Shown here piece by piece: positions 55,453 through 63,940 of a stretch of DNA of 64,000 bases; within the stretch, counting starts at the first letter, position 1, and each line of letters opens with the position of its first letter. Origin of the DNA: Desulfovibrio sp. GTDB lineage: Bacteria; Desulfobacterota; Desulfovibrionia; Desulfovibrionales; Desulfovibrionaceae. The position numbers were made by a program, and so were the translations under genes. The notes below the pieces were generated by a model. It ran no database searches. It saw nothing but the letters and a program-made list of their open reading frames with translations, and was not told the DNA's origin. The stretch spans positions 752,816-816,815 of the forward strand of contig NZ_WASP01000006.1 in the NCBI RefSeq assembly GCF_009712225.1. The letters are read 5' to 3'.

Positions 55453-56574
55453 ATGAGCTCAAAACCAGTTCTCATCCTTGTGGGCACTCGCCCCGAAGCC
55501 ATAAAAATGTCCCCCATCATATTGCGTCTCCAGCAATCCACCGTGCTGCGACCTGTCATCTGCTCTACCGGCCAGCATAAAGAGATGCTGAGCCAGACAC
55601 TGGCCGACTTCAACATAAGCCCAGATATAGAACTGGCTGTGATGCAGCCAGGGCAAACCCTCATGGGGCTTGCCGGCAGGTTGTTTCTGGGGCTGGAAAA
55701 AACGCTTGGCGAGATTGACCCTGCGTGCATTCTTGTACAGGGCGATACAACAACTGCCTATGCAGGCGCTGTATGTGGTTTTTATGCAAGAATCCCCGTC
55801 GGTCATGTGGAGGCGGGGCTTAGGTCGGGCGACATGTATGCCCCCTACCCGGAAGAATTCAATCGCAAGGGTATAAGTCTGGCAGCCACATGGCATTTTG
55901 CCCCCACGCAGGGAGCAGCAGACAATTTGCTGCAGGAAGGCGTTGCCGCCGATAAAATTCTGGTCTCCGGCAACACCGTTGTAGATGCATTGATGTGCAT
56001 GCGCGATGCAATAAAGCAAACACCGCCGCCTTTGCCCGAGGCCATTGAAAACATCATTCGCAACAACGGGCAATACGTGCTTGTTACCGGTCACCGCAGA
56101 GAAAACTTTGGACAGGGCATGGAAGACATATGCTCTGCCATCGCAACTCTGGCCCGCTTGCACCCCAAGTGCTTCTTCGTATACCCCGTCCATCTCAATC
56201 CGCAGGTAAAAAGCGTTGTGGAGCAACGCCTGGCTAGCCTGCCCAATGTGGTGCTCACAGCGCCTCGCGGATACCGCTCGTTTTTACGCCTGCTGGATAA
56301 CTGTCTGTTCGTCTTGAGCGATTCTGGCGGTATTCAGGAAGAATCGCCCTCTTTCGGCAAACGGGTACTGGTAATGCGCGACCGCACAGAACGCCCCGAG
56401 GGTGTAGCTGCTGGATTTTGCCGTCTGGTGGGCACCTCAAAAGAGAAAATCGTTGCTGCGGCCGAAGAACTTTTTGCATTGTCCGCTACTTCTGCCCAGC
56501 TGGGCCCCAATCCCTACGGAGACGGCAACGCTGCGGAACGCATAGTGGCAATGATTGAAAAAAATCTTGCCTGA
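55453..56574 (+). CDS. wecB: UDP-N-acetylglucosamine 2-epimerase (non-hydrolysing)
   Basis: A 373-residue epimerase converting UDP-GlcNAc to UDP-ManNAc. Motifs: LVGTRPEAIKMSPII at the N-terminus, VQGDTTTAYAGA, GHVEAGLRSGD, VTGHRRENFGQG, and SDSGGIQEESPSFGKRVLVMRD. Length is usual. It is the last gene of the locus. In E. coli, WecB is needed for the NfrA/NfrB polysaccharide, so its presence here strengthens the assignment of the whole locus. Start chosen at ATG 55453; the ribosome binding site is close. Confidence 0.92.
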   Translation: MSSKPVLILVGTRPEAIKMSPIILRLQQSTVLRPVICSTGQHKEMLSQTLADFNISPDIELAVMQPGQTLMGLAGRLFLGLEKTLGEIDPACILVQGDTTTAYAGAVCGFYARIPVGHVEAGLRSGDMYAPYPEEFNRKGISLAATWHFAPTQGAADNLLQEGVAADKILVSGNTVVDALMCMRDAIKQTPPPLPEAIENIIRNNGQYVLVTGHRRENFGQGMEDICSAIATLARLHPKCFFVYPVHLNPQVKSVVEQRLASLPNVVLTAPRGYRSFLRLLDNCLFVLSDSGGIQEESPSFGKRVLVMRDRTERPEGVAAGFCRLVGTSKEKIVAAAEELFALSATSAQLGPNPYGDGNAAERIVAMIEKNLA

Positions 56575-56709
56575 ATCGCGGGTGGGCAAAGCGCACGGTC
56601 TGGCCTGCCAGCCTGAATACATCTGCGCCTGAAGAAGTGCGTAGAAACAAGGCCGGGAACCAGTGCCGGGTACTCCCGGTGACAGTTTTGCGAGCCGCGC
56701 GCCTATAAA

Positions 56710-56758
56710 AAAAGGGCTGAAAACGGGCATTACCACAAATGCCGTTTTCAGCCCTTTT
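56710..56758. terminator. Bidirectional terminator between wecB and the DUF1641 gene
   Basis: Arms of about 20 bases (AAAAGGGCTGAAAAC... and ...GTTTTCAGCCCTTTT) with a single-base bulge and an 8-nt loop. A seven-A run on the left and four Ts on the right allow function for both convergent genes. Confidence 0.85.
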
Positions 56759-56773
56759 CAGACGTAAAACCGG

Positions 56774-57439
56774 TTATCGGGAAGCCTTCTGCTCCGCGCA
56801 TTTACCGGCTTTATTTATCACTTCTACAAGCAGGCCCAGAGTCTGCCTGCCTTCAGCGCTGCGCAAGGCCGAAACCATGCCCAACATGCCGGTAGGCTTT
56901 ACATTTGCCGTATCGATTTCGCCCAATACCCCAATCAGCGTCGTGATTTTGGCCTGCAGGCCGGGATCGGCAAGACGCTGCAGCAGGCTGGTCAGGAAAA
57001 CGAGACCTTCGCCCATTTTGGCAATGTCATCAGGGCTCATGGAATTCAGCAGATTACCGCCCGCGCTTTTGGCCGCAGACATTTTTGCAAACACGCCGTT
57101 GCTTTCCCACTCGCCCATCTTTTCAATGATGTGCGGAAACGTGGGGGCAAGCGCGGGATGAAGTATCTGCCAAAGGTCTGTGGCGTTCTCCAGCTGATCC
57201 AGCAGCCACGTAATTCTGGGAACAGTCAGCAGACCCTTTCTGCACAGATCCAGTATGTCGTCGAGCGTAACCCTGCCGTTGAGGGTTTCCATCTCTTCAA
57301 GCATGAGGCGGAAAGCATGGTTCCCGATGGGCGTCAGCTGCTCCAGCAGCATCCGGCTGTTTTCCTTGCTGGCTTGAAGATCGCCGAGCCTCTCTTCAAT
57401 AGCTTCCAGCCGCTCAAGAATTTTATCTTCAGGTGTCAT
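56774..57439 (-). CDS. DUF1641-type protein
   Basis: A 221-residue soluble, mainly helical protein with a short N-terminal coiled coil (ERLEAIEERLGDLQASKENSRML) and a conserved-looking VTLDDILDLCRKGLLTVPRITWLLDQLE. It resembles DUF1641 proteins, often encoded next to sulfide:quinone oxidoreductase-like flavoproteins, as here (13-nt gap). No catalytic motif is seen. Likely an accessory or regulatory partner of the flavoprotein. Confidence 0.72.
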   Translation of the reverse strand: MTPEDKILERLEAIEERLGDLQASKENSRMLLEQLTPIGNHAFRLMLEEMETLNGRVTLDDILDLCRKGLLTVPRITWLLDQLENATDLWQILHPALAPTFPHIIEKMGEWESNGVFAKMSAAKSAGGNLLNSMSPDDIAKMGEGLVFLTSLLQRLADPGLQAKITTLIGVLGEIDTANVKPTGMLGMVSALRSAEGRQTLGLLVEVINKAGKCAEQKASR

Positions 57440-57452
57440 ATGCTCCCCCCGC

Positions 57453-58694
57453 CTATTTGCTTCTCAGCAAGGAGGTATCTTTGCCGGCAAGATACATATT
57501 GGGCTCAAACGGAAGCTCATGACCCTTCAGCATAAGGTTGTAGTACACCCATTTGAACATGAGTTTTCCCCAGTAATTGATGTGGCTTTCGCCCAGCAGT
57601 TCAAAGGGGCCCACCCCGGGGAGGGGGAACATGCCCGGCAGGGGTTCCACAGCATAGCTGAAGTCAATCAGGGAGGCCTTTTCAAAGCCCGTAACAATGA
57701 AGCAGTTGGTATGGCCGTCAAACCTGTAGTAGTTGTCGGTGCCTTCAATGTCCGACATCAGGTTCTGGGCGATGACATCCGCTTCAAAATGGGCGACAGA
57801 ACCGGCTTTTGATGCCGGAACGTTTGTTGCGTCGCCGATGATGTACATGTTTTCGTATTTTTTCGACTTCAGCAGTTCCTTGTCCGTGTCAATAAAGCCG
57901 GTTACGTCGGAAACTTCAGAATCGATGAGGAACTGCTGCCCGAGGTTCGGGGGAATCGTCACCAGCAGATCATAGGGAATTTCGTCGCCCGTTACCGAGC
58001 TGATCACTGCGCGGTCGGCTTCAACGCTGTCCACGCTCCAGTTTGTTGTAACCTTGATGCCCTTTTTTTCGCAAAGCGCGCCAAGAATGTTGTTTGCCAC
58101 AGGCTTGGTAAACGCGCCGGTAAGGGGCGTGACAAGCTCGATCTCAACATTGTCGCGCACACCCATTTTTTGCAGATACCAGTCGGCCATATACACAAAT
58201 TCCAGCGGCGCAACCGGGCACTTGATGGGCGTTTCGCAAATGTGCAGAACAAGTCTGCCCTTCTTGAAATGCTTCATCTTTTCGTAAAGTGCCGCTGCAC
58301 CGTCATGGGTGTAGAAGTTGTGAATCTTGCCGCCCCAGTCGTCCATCAGACCGGGTACTTCGTCAGGAGCGATGCGCGCGCCAGAGGCAACAACAATCCA
58401 GTCATAGGTATGCGTGCTGTTTTTGCATTCAACCTTACGCTGTACGGGATCAACAGCGGTGATCGTATCTAGCACAAAATTGACACCGCGGCTGATAAAA
58501 TCCTTTTTGGGACGAACGCAACCCTGCGGGGTGTCAACCCCAAACGGAACCAGAAGCCAGCCGGGCTGGTAATGGTGGACCGGGTCACGATCAATAAGCG
58601 TTATTTCCCATTCTCTTTCACTCAAGAGCTTTCTCATTTTTGTGGCGATCATGGTTCCGCCAGCGCCAGCACCAAGAATAAGCAATTTTTTCAT
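57453..58694 (-). CDS. Sulfide:quinone oxidoreductase-like flavoprotein
   Basis: A 413-residue FAD enzyme with ILGAGAGGTMIATKM at the N-terminus, PGWLLVPFG, the SQR-type Cys region CETPIKCPVAPLEFVYMADW, and YIIGDATNVPASKAGSVAHFEA in the FAD site. It belongs to the SQR/flavocytochrome-c sulfide dehydrogenase family and probably oxidises sulfide or a related thiol and reduces quinone. It precedes the DUF1641 gene in a two-gene operon. SQR in an anaerobic sulfate reducer could serve detoxification or a different thiol; substrate uncertain. Confidence 0.8.
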   Translation of the reverse strand: MKKLLILGAGAGGTMIATKMRKLLSEREWEITLIDRDPVHHYQPGWLLVPFGVDTPQGCVRPKKDFISRGVNFVLDTITAVDPVQRKVECKNSTHTYDWIVVASGARIAPDEVPGLMDDWGGKIHNFYTHDGAAALYEKMKHFKKGRLVLHICETPIKCPVAPLEFVYMADWYLQKMGVRDNVEIELVTPLTGAFTKPVANNILGALCEKKGIKVTTNWSVDSVEADRAVISSVTGDEIPYDLLVTIPPNLGQQFLIDSEVSDVTGFIDTDKELLKSKKYENMYIIGDATNVPASKAGSVAHFEADVIAQNLMSDIEGTDNYYRFDGHTNCFIVTGFEKASLIDFSYAVEPLPGMFPLPGVGPFELLGESHINYWGKLMFKWVYYNLMLKGHELPFEPNMYLAGKDTSLLRSK

Positions 58695-58855
58695 TCAGTT
58701 AGCCCCAATGCTAAAAACAAGACCAGGTTTCCCTACTACGTGCAACCAATACCGTTGCGAACACATTACATAGTAAGACAGTATTGTTTTTGTTCTTAGC
58801 ACAGGATGTTTCCAGCTGCACTATTTATGTCAATAAAACTAGATAAATATTATTT

Positions 58856-58876
58856 AATACCTACTTACTAGGTATT
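58856..58876. promoter_or_regulatory. Palindrome upstream of the SQR-like operon
   Basis: AATACCTA and TAGGTATT separated by CTTAC, in very A/T-rich surroundings, about 160 nt upstream of the SQR-like start and near a TTGACA box on the minus strand. This is a plausible repressor site (ArsR-type operators look similar), but no candidate regulator gene is adjacent. Confidence 0.45.
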
Positions 58877-59129
58877 TTTAATTGTCACCAAAACGAGGCA
58901 GAACGGGGGTTGCCTCGCTCTGACTTTTGTGCATGTAATCGGCTAGGATATTTTGAATTTTTTAAAACTGGTGAGGCTGGCGCAGAAACAGCAGTATCGA
59001 GTAGATAAAAATATAATAATAGCATATTGTTATATAAAAATTCGCTGATAAATGGGACAGCATCGCCCCCAGTTGCAAGCAAGCCAAAGTACGCTCCACA
59101 TGCCGTAAATTACGTCTACCCTGAACGCA

Positions 59130-59168
59130 AAAAAATGGGCCCCAGCTGTCGCCAGAGGCCCATTTTTT
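59130..59168. terminator. Terminator downstream of the split-barrel gene
   Basis: AAAAAATGGGCC pairs with GGCCCATTTTTT; the flanking A and T runs allow termination on both strands. It lies about 100 nt beyond the end of the minus-strand gene at 59266-59775. Confidence 0.78.
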
Positions 59169-59265
59169 ACCAGAAGCTTGATGCGGCCTGATCAAACACC
59201 GCACTATACGCTATAATTACAGCATGTTACGCATCTTAACGATGAAAGAACAAGCCCCATGCAAG

Positions 59266-59775
59266 TCAATCGGGCGTACCAGTGGAGTCGTGTTCCTTTC
59301 TGACCAGTTCTATGGCCGCCTTGCCCGTCATGTGCTCGATGGCAAGCTCTACGACACATACCTTACTGAAAAATTTGTCTATTTCCTTCAGTCTGCCCTG
59401 CTCATGGTCGGGCGAATACTTAGCCGCCAAAATTTCGAGGGCTGTTCTTTTTTCCACCTCGTTTTCCAGAATACGTATTTTGCCAAAGGCGATGACGCTT
59501 CGAAAGTGCGTGGTGAAATCTTGCGGAATTACATTATCCTGACTGATAACACAAAATGAAGCCTTCTGGTTTTGTGCAATGGCGTCCATTTTGTGACCAG
59601 ATTGTGCGCAGTGAAAGTATATTTTTGAATCACTGTATGCATAACTGAGCGGCACAGCATAGGGATACCCCCCGTCGCCAGACACGGCCAGAACGCCGGA
59701 TGTTCCGTTATTGAGAATTTCAATGTTTTCCTCATGAGACAACATCTGTTTTTTGCGTCGCATTTCCCTGAACAT
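59266..59775 (-). CDS. Pyridoxamine 5'-phosphate oxidase-like flavin split-barrel protein
   Basis: A 169-residue protein starting at ATG 59775 (AGGGGTG upstream). It shows MRRKKQMLSHEENIEILNNGTSGVLAVSGDGGYPYAVPLSY and IYFHCAQSGHKMDAI, the pattern of the NimA/PNPOx-like family that binds FMN or heme. Many members reduce nitro compounds or have no known substrate. It follows the Gdx gene by 50 nt on the same strand and may be co-transcribed from the guanidine-regulated leader. Confidence 0.78.
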   Translation of the reverse strand: MFREMRRKKQMLSHEENIEILNNGTSGVLAVSGDGGYPYAVPLSYAYSDSKIYFHCAQSGHKMDAIAQNQKASFCVISQDNVIPQDFTTHFRSVIAFGKIRILENEVEKRTALEILAAKYSPDHEQGRLKEIDKFFSKVCVVELAIEHMTGKAAIELVRKEHDSTGTPD

Positions 59776-59825
59776 GCAAAACACCCCTATGGATGTGATT
59801 GAAAAAGAGAATCCCAGCTCCAATA

Positions 59826-60140
59826 TCATGAAAACAGCTTTAGCCCGGCCATGCCTGTCACAATCAGGGCGACACTGAGCAAACGCATGACCGCCGCCGA
59901 CTCTCCAAACAGCACAATGCCCACAACAACCGTGCCCACCGCACCAATGCCTGTCCAGATCGCATAGGCAGTGCCCAACGGAAGTGTTTTCATGGCTATG
60001 GACAAAAGCCACAAGCTTGCGGCCATGGCGGCAAGGGTCATAAGACTTGGCCAAAAGCGCGAAAACCCCTCGGTATACTTTAACCCAACAGCCCACACGG
60101 TTTCCAGCAGCCCTGCAAAAAATAAAATAAGCCAGCTCAT
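59826..60140 (-). CDS. gdx: Guanidinium exporter Gdx (SugE, SMR family)
   Basis: A 104-residue four-helix membrane protein starting at ATG 60140 with GGGGAG upstream. It matches SugE/Gdx: [24 protein letters not shown] with the essential Glu in helix 1, then [15 protein letters not shown] in helix 3 and GMAGLKL at the end. SugE-type SMR proteins with a guanidine riboswitch export guanidinium in exchange for protons, unlike EmrE-type drug pumps. The riboswitch directly upstream (60158-60203) makes this assignment firm. Confidence 0.93.
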   Translation of the reverse strand: MSWLILFFAGLLETVWAVGLKYTEGFSRFWPSLMTLAAMAASLWLLSIAMKTLPLGTAYAIWTGIGAVGTVVVGIVLFGESAAVMRLLSVALIVTGMAGLKLFS

Positions 60141-60157
60141 GAGTACTCCCCGTTTAT

Positions 60158-60203
60158 GAGGTCGTCCTCGTGAGATGGCTATGCTGATGGGTCGTCCCAT
60201 CAG
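60158..60203 (-). promoter_or_regulatory. Guanidine-II (mini-ykkC) riboswitch
   Basis: On the minus strand, CTGATGGG-ACGA-CCCATCAG is followed 14 nt later by GAGG-ACGA-CCTC: two hairpins, each with the ACGR tetraloop closed by GG/CC pairs, which is the signature of this class. The second hairpin ends 17 nt before the gdx ATG, and the ribosome site GGGGAG lies between, consistent with translational control. A further short inverted repeat TGGGG/CCCCA is at 60205-60220. Confidence 0.9.
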
Positions 60204-60391
60204 TTGGGGCATATACCCCACAAACATCATGTCAGCAAGTTTGCGTCAGGCTGGATAAAGCCGGAAAGCCTGGCGCTGAAGGTCATTGCGCTTTACCATT
60301 GTTGTCACAGCCAGCAGGGTCCATGCCGCTGCGGGAGTTTCGCAAGGGGGAAGCCCAACGTCCTCCTCCTGCGCATGAACCCTGTTGAACG

Positions 60392-60889
60392 CTAGCTGGA
60401 CGACTGGTTCTGCCAGTCTGAAATGCGCTGCATTTTTTGCCCAGAAAAATCTTTTGTCACCTGATCCATGAGCCAGTGAAGAGATTTACCGCGCAGATAG
60501 TTGCGCATCTTATCTTCAGCTTCAGACATGACCACCTTGATCAGGCAGGGGCATTTGGGCGGGGTAAGGGAATATTCGTTGTTGAACAGGGCGTTTTTTT
60601 GCCGGATTTCCGCGCACTGAAAAATATAGGCCGCTCCCTCCACTGCCTCCACAATATCCCAAAACGAAATATCGCTCGCGGGGCGCGCCAGCTCATAGCC
60701 GCCCTTAACTCCGGGCACAGAACGCACAATACCCCCCTTGCGCAGGCGGGTGAACACTTTCGACAGGTACGTTTCTGAGATACCATGAAGAGCAGAAAGC
60801 TCCCTTATGCCGATAACCTTGCCCTGCGGGAGCCCATGCAAATAAAAAAGAGAATGAAGGGCGTACTCTACGCCAACGCTGAACTGCAA
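60392..60889 (-). CDS. Rrf2-family Fe-S transcriptional regulator
   Basis: A 165-residue regulator. I start it at TTG 60889, giving MQFSVGVEYALHSLFYL, the usual Rrf2 beginning, with GAGGATAGG upstream. A longer frame from GTG 60943 would run through a probable promoter (TTGACT, 17 nt, CATTAT). Winged-helix segment HGISETYLSKVFTRLRKGGIVRSVPGVKGGYELAR, and the three-cysteine pattern C-X23-C-X-C (CAEIRQ...KCPC) that holds a [2Fe-2S] or [4Fe-4S] cluster. It is divergent from the FMN-binding protein gene and may control it in response to redox, NO or iron. Confidence 0.88.
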   Translation of the reverse strand: MQFSVGVEYALHSLFYLHGLPQGKVIGIRELSALHGISETYLSKVFTRLRKGGIVRSVPGVKGGYELARPASDISFWDIVEAVEGAAYIFQCAEIRQKNALFNNEYSLTPPKCPCLIKVVMSEAEDKMRNYLRGKSLHWLMDQVTKDFSGQKMQRISDWQNQSSS

Positions 60890-61003
60890 TCGCCTATCCT
60901 CGCTATTAAAGATATTTAATATAAATAATGGTTCATAGACCACGGCAAGTCAAGTCCCAGTCTGATTAATCAATTAATTTAGCCAGTTATTTTTTTAAAA
61001 ATT

Positions 61004-61077
61004 GTTTTACCTGACAAATGTAAAACCCTTGACGGGCAGGGCTGTTTGATTTAGGTCTATTACAGATAATAATTATC
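61004..61077. promoter_or_regulatory. Candidate operator sites between rrf2 and the FMN-binding protein gene
   Basis: Two dyads in the 221-nt divergent gap: GTTTTAC-N9-GTAAAAC at 61004-61026 and the perfect 13-bp palindrome GATAATAATTATC at 61065-61077. The second lies 34 nt before the downstream ATG. Either could bind the adjacent Rrf2 protein. Confidence 0.45.
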
Positions 61078-61110
61078 CACAATATACACAAAACCAAACG
61101 GAGAGCAAAA

Positions 61111-61479
61111 ATGCTTAGTAAAGAATTTCATGATGTTATTTCAGAAGAAGGTATTGTAGCCATTGTAAGCTGGGGCACCGATGAGCCGCATGTGGTCAAC
61201 ACATGGAACTCCTACCTGATTATTCCCGATGACAAGACCATTCTTATTCCCGCTGCCGGCATGCGCAAAACGCAGGCCAACACCGAGGTGAATAACAAGG
61301 TAAAGCTGACTGTTGGCAGCAGGGAAGCCCATGGCAAAAAAATGGGCAGGGGTTTTCTTATCGAAGGCACTGCAGAATTTTTGCAGTCTGGATCGGCATA
61401 TGACCAGATGAAAGCAAAGTGCCCCTTTACCAGCCGCGTTCTTGTAGTGACTGTGACATCCATCAAAAAAACGCTTTAG
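61111..61479 (+). CDS. FMN-binding protein (flavin split barrel, 122 residues)
   Basis: A 122-residue protein of the same length and pattern as the FMN-binding protein of D. vulgaris: EEGIVAIVSWGTDEPHVVNTWNSYL, then AAGMRKTQANTEVNNKVKLTVGSREA, GRGFLIEGTAEF and a C-terminal VLVVTVTSIKKTL. A small dimeric flavoprotein probably acting in electron transfer, perhaps with cytochrome c3. GGAGAG lies before ATG 61111. Divergent from the Rrf2 gene. Confidence 0.88.
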   Translation: MLSKEFHDVISEEGIVAIVSWGTDEPHVVNTWNSYLIIPDDKTILIPAAGMRKTQANTEVNNKVKLTVGSREAHGKKMGRGFLIEGTAEFLQSGSAYDQMKAKCPFTSRVLVVTVTSIKKTL

Positions 61480-61565
61480 TTACATCAAAAAAATTTGCCG
61501 AGAATTTTGGAATGATGGAGTACTTCCCCCACTAAAAGCAGGCCTGAGACAACCTCGGTTTTTTC

Positions 61566-61605
61566 ATAGCCACACAGTGCGCTTGCACCGTGTGGCTATT
61601 TTTAT
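61566..61605 (+). terminator. Intrinsic terminator after the FMN-binding protein gene
   Basis: ATAGCCACAC / GTGTGGCTAT with an inner GTGC-GCTT-GCAC pairing, followed by TTTTTATC. It lies 86 nt after the stop. The rest of 61606-61953 is AT-rich with no supported gene and presumably holds the promoter of the chemoreceptor. Confidence 0.85.
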
Positions 61606-61953
61606 CTTCACATAATTTATTTTTACCCAGTCCGTTATTTTTTACAGCAACCACTTGCCCACCGATTTTCCAGCTATTTCAGCAATATCTTTATAAACAT
61701 CTTTATCAAAGGCATCGCCACTGTTTGAAAAAAAGGCTTTTTGCCCTGACAAAAAGCGGTGATAAATCCCCCGCACGGAGGCTCTGGCAATGATGTTCGC
61801 AAAGCGTTATCCCTGTTCCAGGCACCCATGTACGATTCGTCTGCAATTACATAAAAATTATTCAGGTAATTTCACTTACGCAATAAAGCGTTGTCTCAGA
61901 TTGCCGATAAGAGAATAATAACAACGCATCCATTCCGGCATGGAGAACAAAAT

Positions 61954-63774
61954 ATGTTCAAAGAGTGCAGCATCAAGTGGAAAGTCCTTGGCGTGGCCCT
62001 GCTCGGCCCGCTGGTTATTGCTGTTATCATGGCCTGGGAAAGGCTGGATGACATCCACAGTGGCGCTGAAGACGCCATTCTGGAAAAAAGCCGTACCATC
62101 GTGCTGATGGCTGAGGCCACTCGCAACGAGATGGCCCGCAAGCTCGAGCTGGGCATAATGAAGCCTTTTGACCAGCTGCCAGCCGACAAGGTTCTTGATG
62201 CTGTTCCTGTGGTCACGGCCATGCGCATGGCTGCCCAGAATTCAAAGGAAGCTGGCTACGAATTCAGGGTTCCCAAGGTGCAGCCCCGCAACCCTGTAAA
62301 CACTCCCACAGAGCTTGAACTCAAGGTGTTGAAGCAGCTTGAAGATAAGGGGCTGTCGGAATTAGTTATTCGCGAACCAGACAAGATCCGCTTTTTCCGT
62401 CCCATCCGGCTCACCAAGGAATGCCTTTTCTGCCACGGCAACCCCGCGGGAGAAAAAGACGCCATTGGCGGCACCAAGGAAGGCTGGAAAGAAGGCGAAA
62501 TTCACGGAGCATTTGAAGTTATCAGCTCGCTGGAAAAGGCCAACAAGCAAACTGCCATGGCCAAAATCAGCGTTACAGCGTGGACGGCTGGCACACTTGC
62601 TCTGCTGGCAGCTATTGCATGGATGTTGCTGCGCAGCGGCATAATCAATCCGCTTGATCGTATCAGAAAATTTGCTGGCGCTGTTGCCCAGGGCAACCTC
62701 AACGCCCGTCCTGACGGAGAATTCCACGCAGAGCTTGCCGATGTGAAAGATGCCATTGAGACCATGGTGGGCAACCTCAAGGTCAAGATGGACGAGGCCG
62801 ACGCCCGTGGCAAGGAAGCAGCGGAACAGGCTGTGCGCGCAGAAAATGCTCTTGTAGTGGCCAACCAGCAGGGAGAACGCGTTTCAACCCTTCTGACCCA
62901 TATGCAGACTGTGGCCCGTCAGGCCATAACGATCGCGCAACAGGTTTCGCAGTCGGCAGAGGCCCTTGCCACACAGGTTGGGCAGGTCACCTCTGGCGCG
63001 CGGCAGCAGCAAACCCGGTCTTCTGAAACTGCCACAGCCATGGAAGAAATGAACGCAACGGTCCTTGAAGTTGCGCGCAGCTCTGCCAGTTCGGCTGCCA
63101 GCGTTGACCAGGCCCGCACCATGGCCGCCCGGGGTGAACAGGTGGTTATTGAAGCCGTAAACGCCATTCGCGCTGTACACACCCAGACCAGCGAACTGCA
63201 GGGTGCCATCTCAAACCTTGGCAGCCAGGCCGAGGGAATCAGCCGCATCATGAACGTTATTTCCGACATTGCAGACCAGACCAACCTGCTTGCGCTCAAT
63301 GCCGCCATTGAAGCGGCCCGAGCTGGCGATGCCGGTCGGGGCTTTGCCGTTGTTGCCGACGAAGTGCGCAAACTGGCAGAAAAAACCATGCAGGCCACTA
63401 ACGAAGTAGGCTCGGCCATCCAGTCCATTCAGCAGGGTACGCAAGCCAGCCTGCAGGGTATGGAAAAGGCAGCCCAGGCTGTTGAACAGGCCACATCGCT
63501 TGCGCACCAGTCCGGCGAGGCTCTCAAGCAGATTGTGGTTCTTACTGAAGACAATTCAGATCAGGTTCGCTCTATTGCCACCGCCGCCGAACAGCAGTCT
63601 GCCACCAGCGAAGAAATCAACCGCGCGGTTGACGATGTAAGCCGCATCGCCACCGAGACTGTTAACGGCATGGCCCAGGCGGGCACTGCTGTTACGCGCC
63701 TTGCCGAGCTTGTGCATGATCTCGAGGGCCTCATCGATAAACTTGAAGCCGCAGGCAAGGGCCACGACAAGTAA
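61954..63774 (+). CDS. Methyl-accepting chemotaxis protein with c-type heme sensor (DcrA-like)
   Basis: A 606-residue receptor starting at ATG 61954 (GGAG eight bases upstream). Transmembrane helix at about 10-28, a periplasmic DUF3365/Tll0287-like domain with one heme-binding motif CLFCH at about residue 157, a second helix at about 208-230, a HAMP segment ([25 protein letters not shown]), and a cytoplasmic signalling domain with the hairpin tip [21 protein letters not shown] and [12 protein letters not shown]. It resembles DcrA of D. vulgaris, which senses oxygen or redox through heme. No other chemotaxis gene is nearby. Confidence 0.9.
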   Translation: MFKECSIKWKVLGVALLGPLVIAVIMAWERLDDIHSGAEDAILEKSRTIVLMAEATRNEMARKLELGIMKPFDQLPADKVLDAVPVVTAMRMAAQNSKEAGYEFRVPKVQPRNPVNTPTELELKVLKQLEDKGLSELVIREPDKIRFFRPIRLTKECLFCHGNPAGEKDAIGGTKEGWKEGEIHGAFEVISSLEKANKQTAMAKISVTAWTAGTLALLAAIAWMLLRSGIINPLDRIRKFAGAVAQGNLNARPDGEFHAELADVKDAIETMVGNLKVKMDEADARGKEAAEQAVRAENALVVANQQGERVSTLLTHMQTVARQAITIAQQVSQSAEALATQVGQVTSGARQQQTRSSETATAMEEMNATVLEVARSSASSAASVDQARTMAARGEQVVIEAVNAIRAVHTQTSELQGAISNLGSQAEGISRIMNVISDIADQTNLLALNAAIEAARAGDAGRGFAVVADEVRKLAEKTMQATNEVGSAIQSIQQGTQASLQGMEKAAQAVEQATSLAHQSGEALKQIVVLTEDNSDQVRSIATAAEQQSATSEEINRAVDDVSRIATETVNGMAQAGTAVTRLAELVHDLEGLIDKLEAAGKGHDK

Positions 63775-63817
63775 CAAGAGCTTTTCAGCAACCGGCCTAA
63801 CTCACCAGTCAAATACA

Positions 63818-63857
63818 AAAGCGGCGAGATACTGCAAGGTACATCGCCGCTTTGTTT
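63818..63857 (+). terminator. Intrinsic terminator after the chemoreceptor gene
   Basis: AAAGCGGCGA / TCGCCGCTTT with a 16-nt loop, followed by GTTTATG, 44 nt after the stop. Confidence 0.75.
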
Positions 63858-63918
63858 ATGGCGCCATTGTCTCAATACAGCCGGGCCTGCTGGGTAACCG
63901 TGACAGGCATCAATGACA

Positions 63919-63940
63919 GGGCCGCCCTTTATGGCGGCCC
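63919..63940. other. GC-rich hairpin near the window end
   Basis: GGGCCGCC / GGCGGCCC with a 6-nt loop. No T run. It may be a terminator for a gene lying beyond base 64000; the last 60 bases show no gene I can support. Confidence 0.5.

Larger units (their letters stand above)
58695..59265. other. Intergenic region upstream of the SQR-like gene
   Basis: About 570 nt with no supported gene. It contains the palindrome at 58856-58876, a TTGACA-like box on the minus strand near 58829-58835, and the terminator at 59130-59168, all of which fit a regulatory spacer. Confidence 0.55.

Noticed and set aside
60204..60391. Possible small gene or structured RNA between gdx and the Rrf2 gene
   Set aside because: The frame at 60204-60395 has no family resemblance, and I could not fit the region to a known riboswitch beyond the guanidine-II element.
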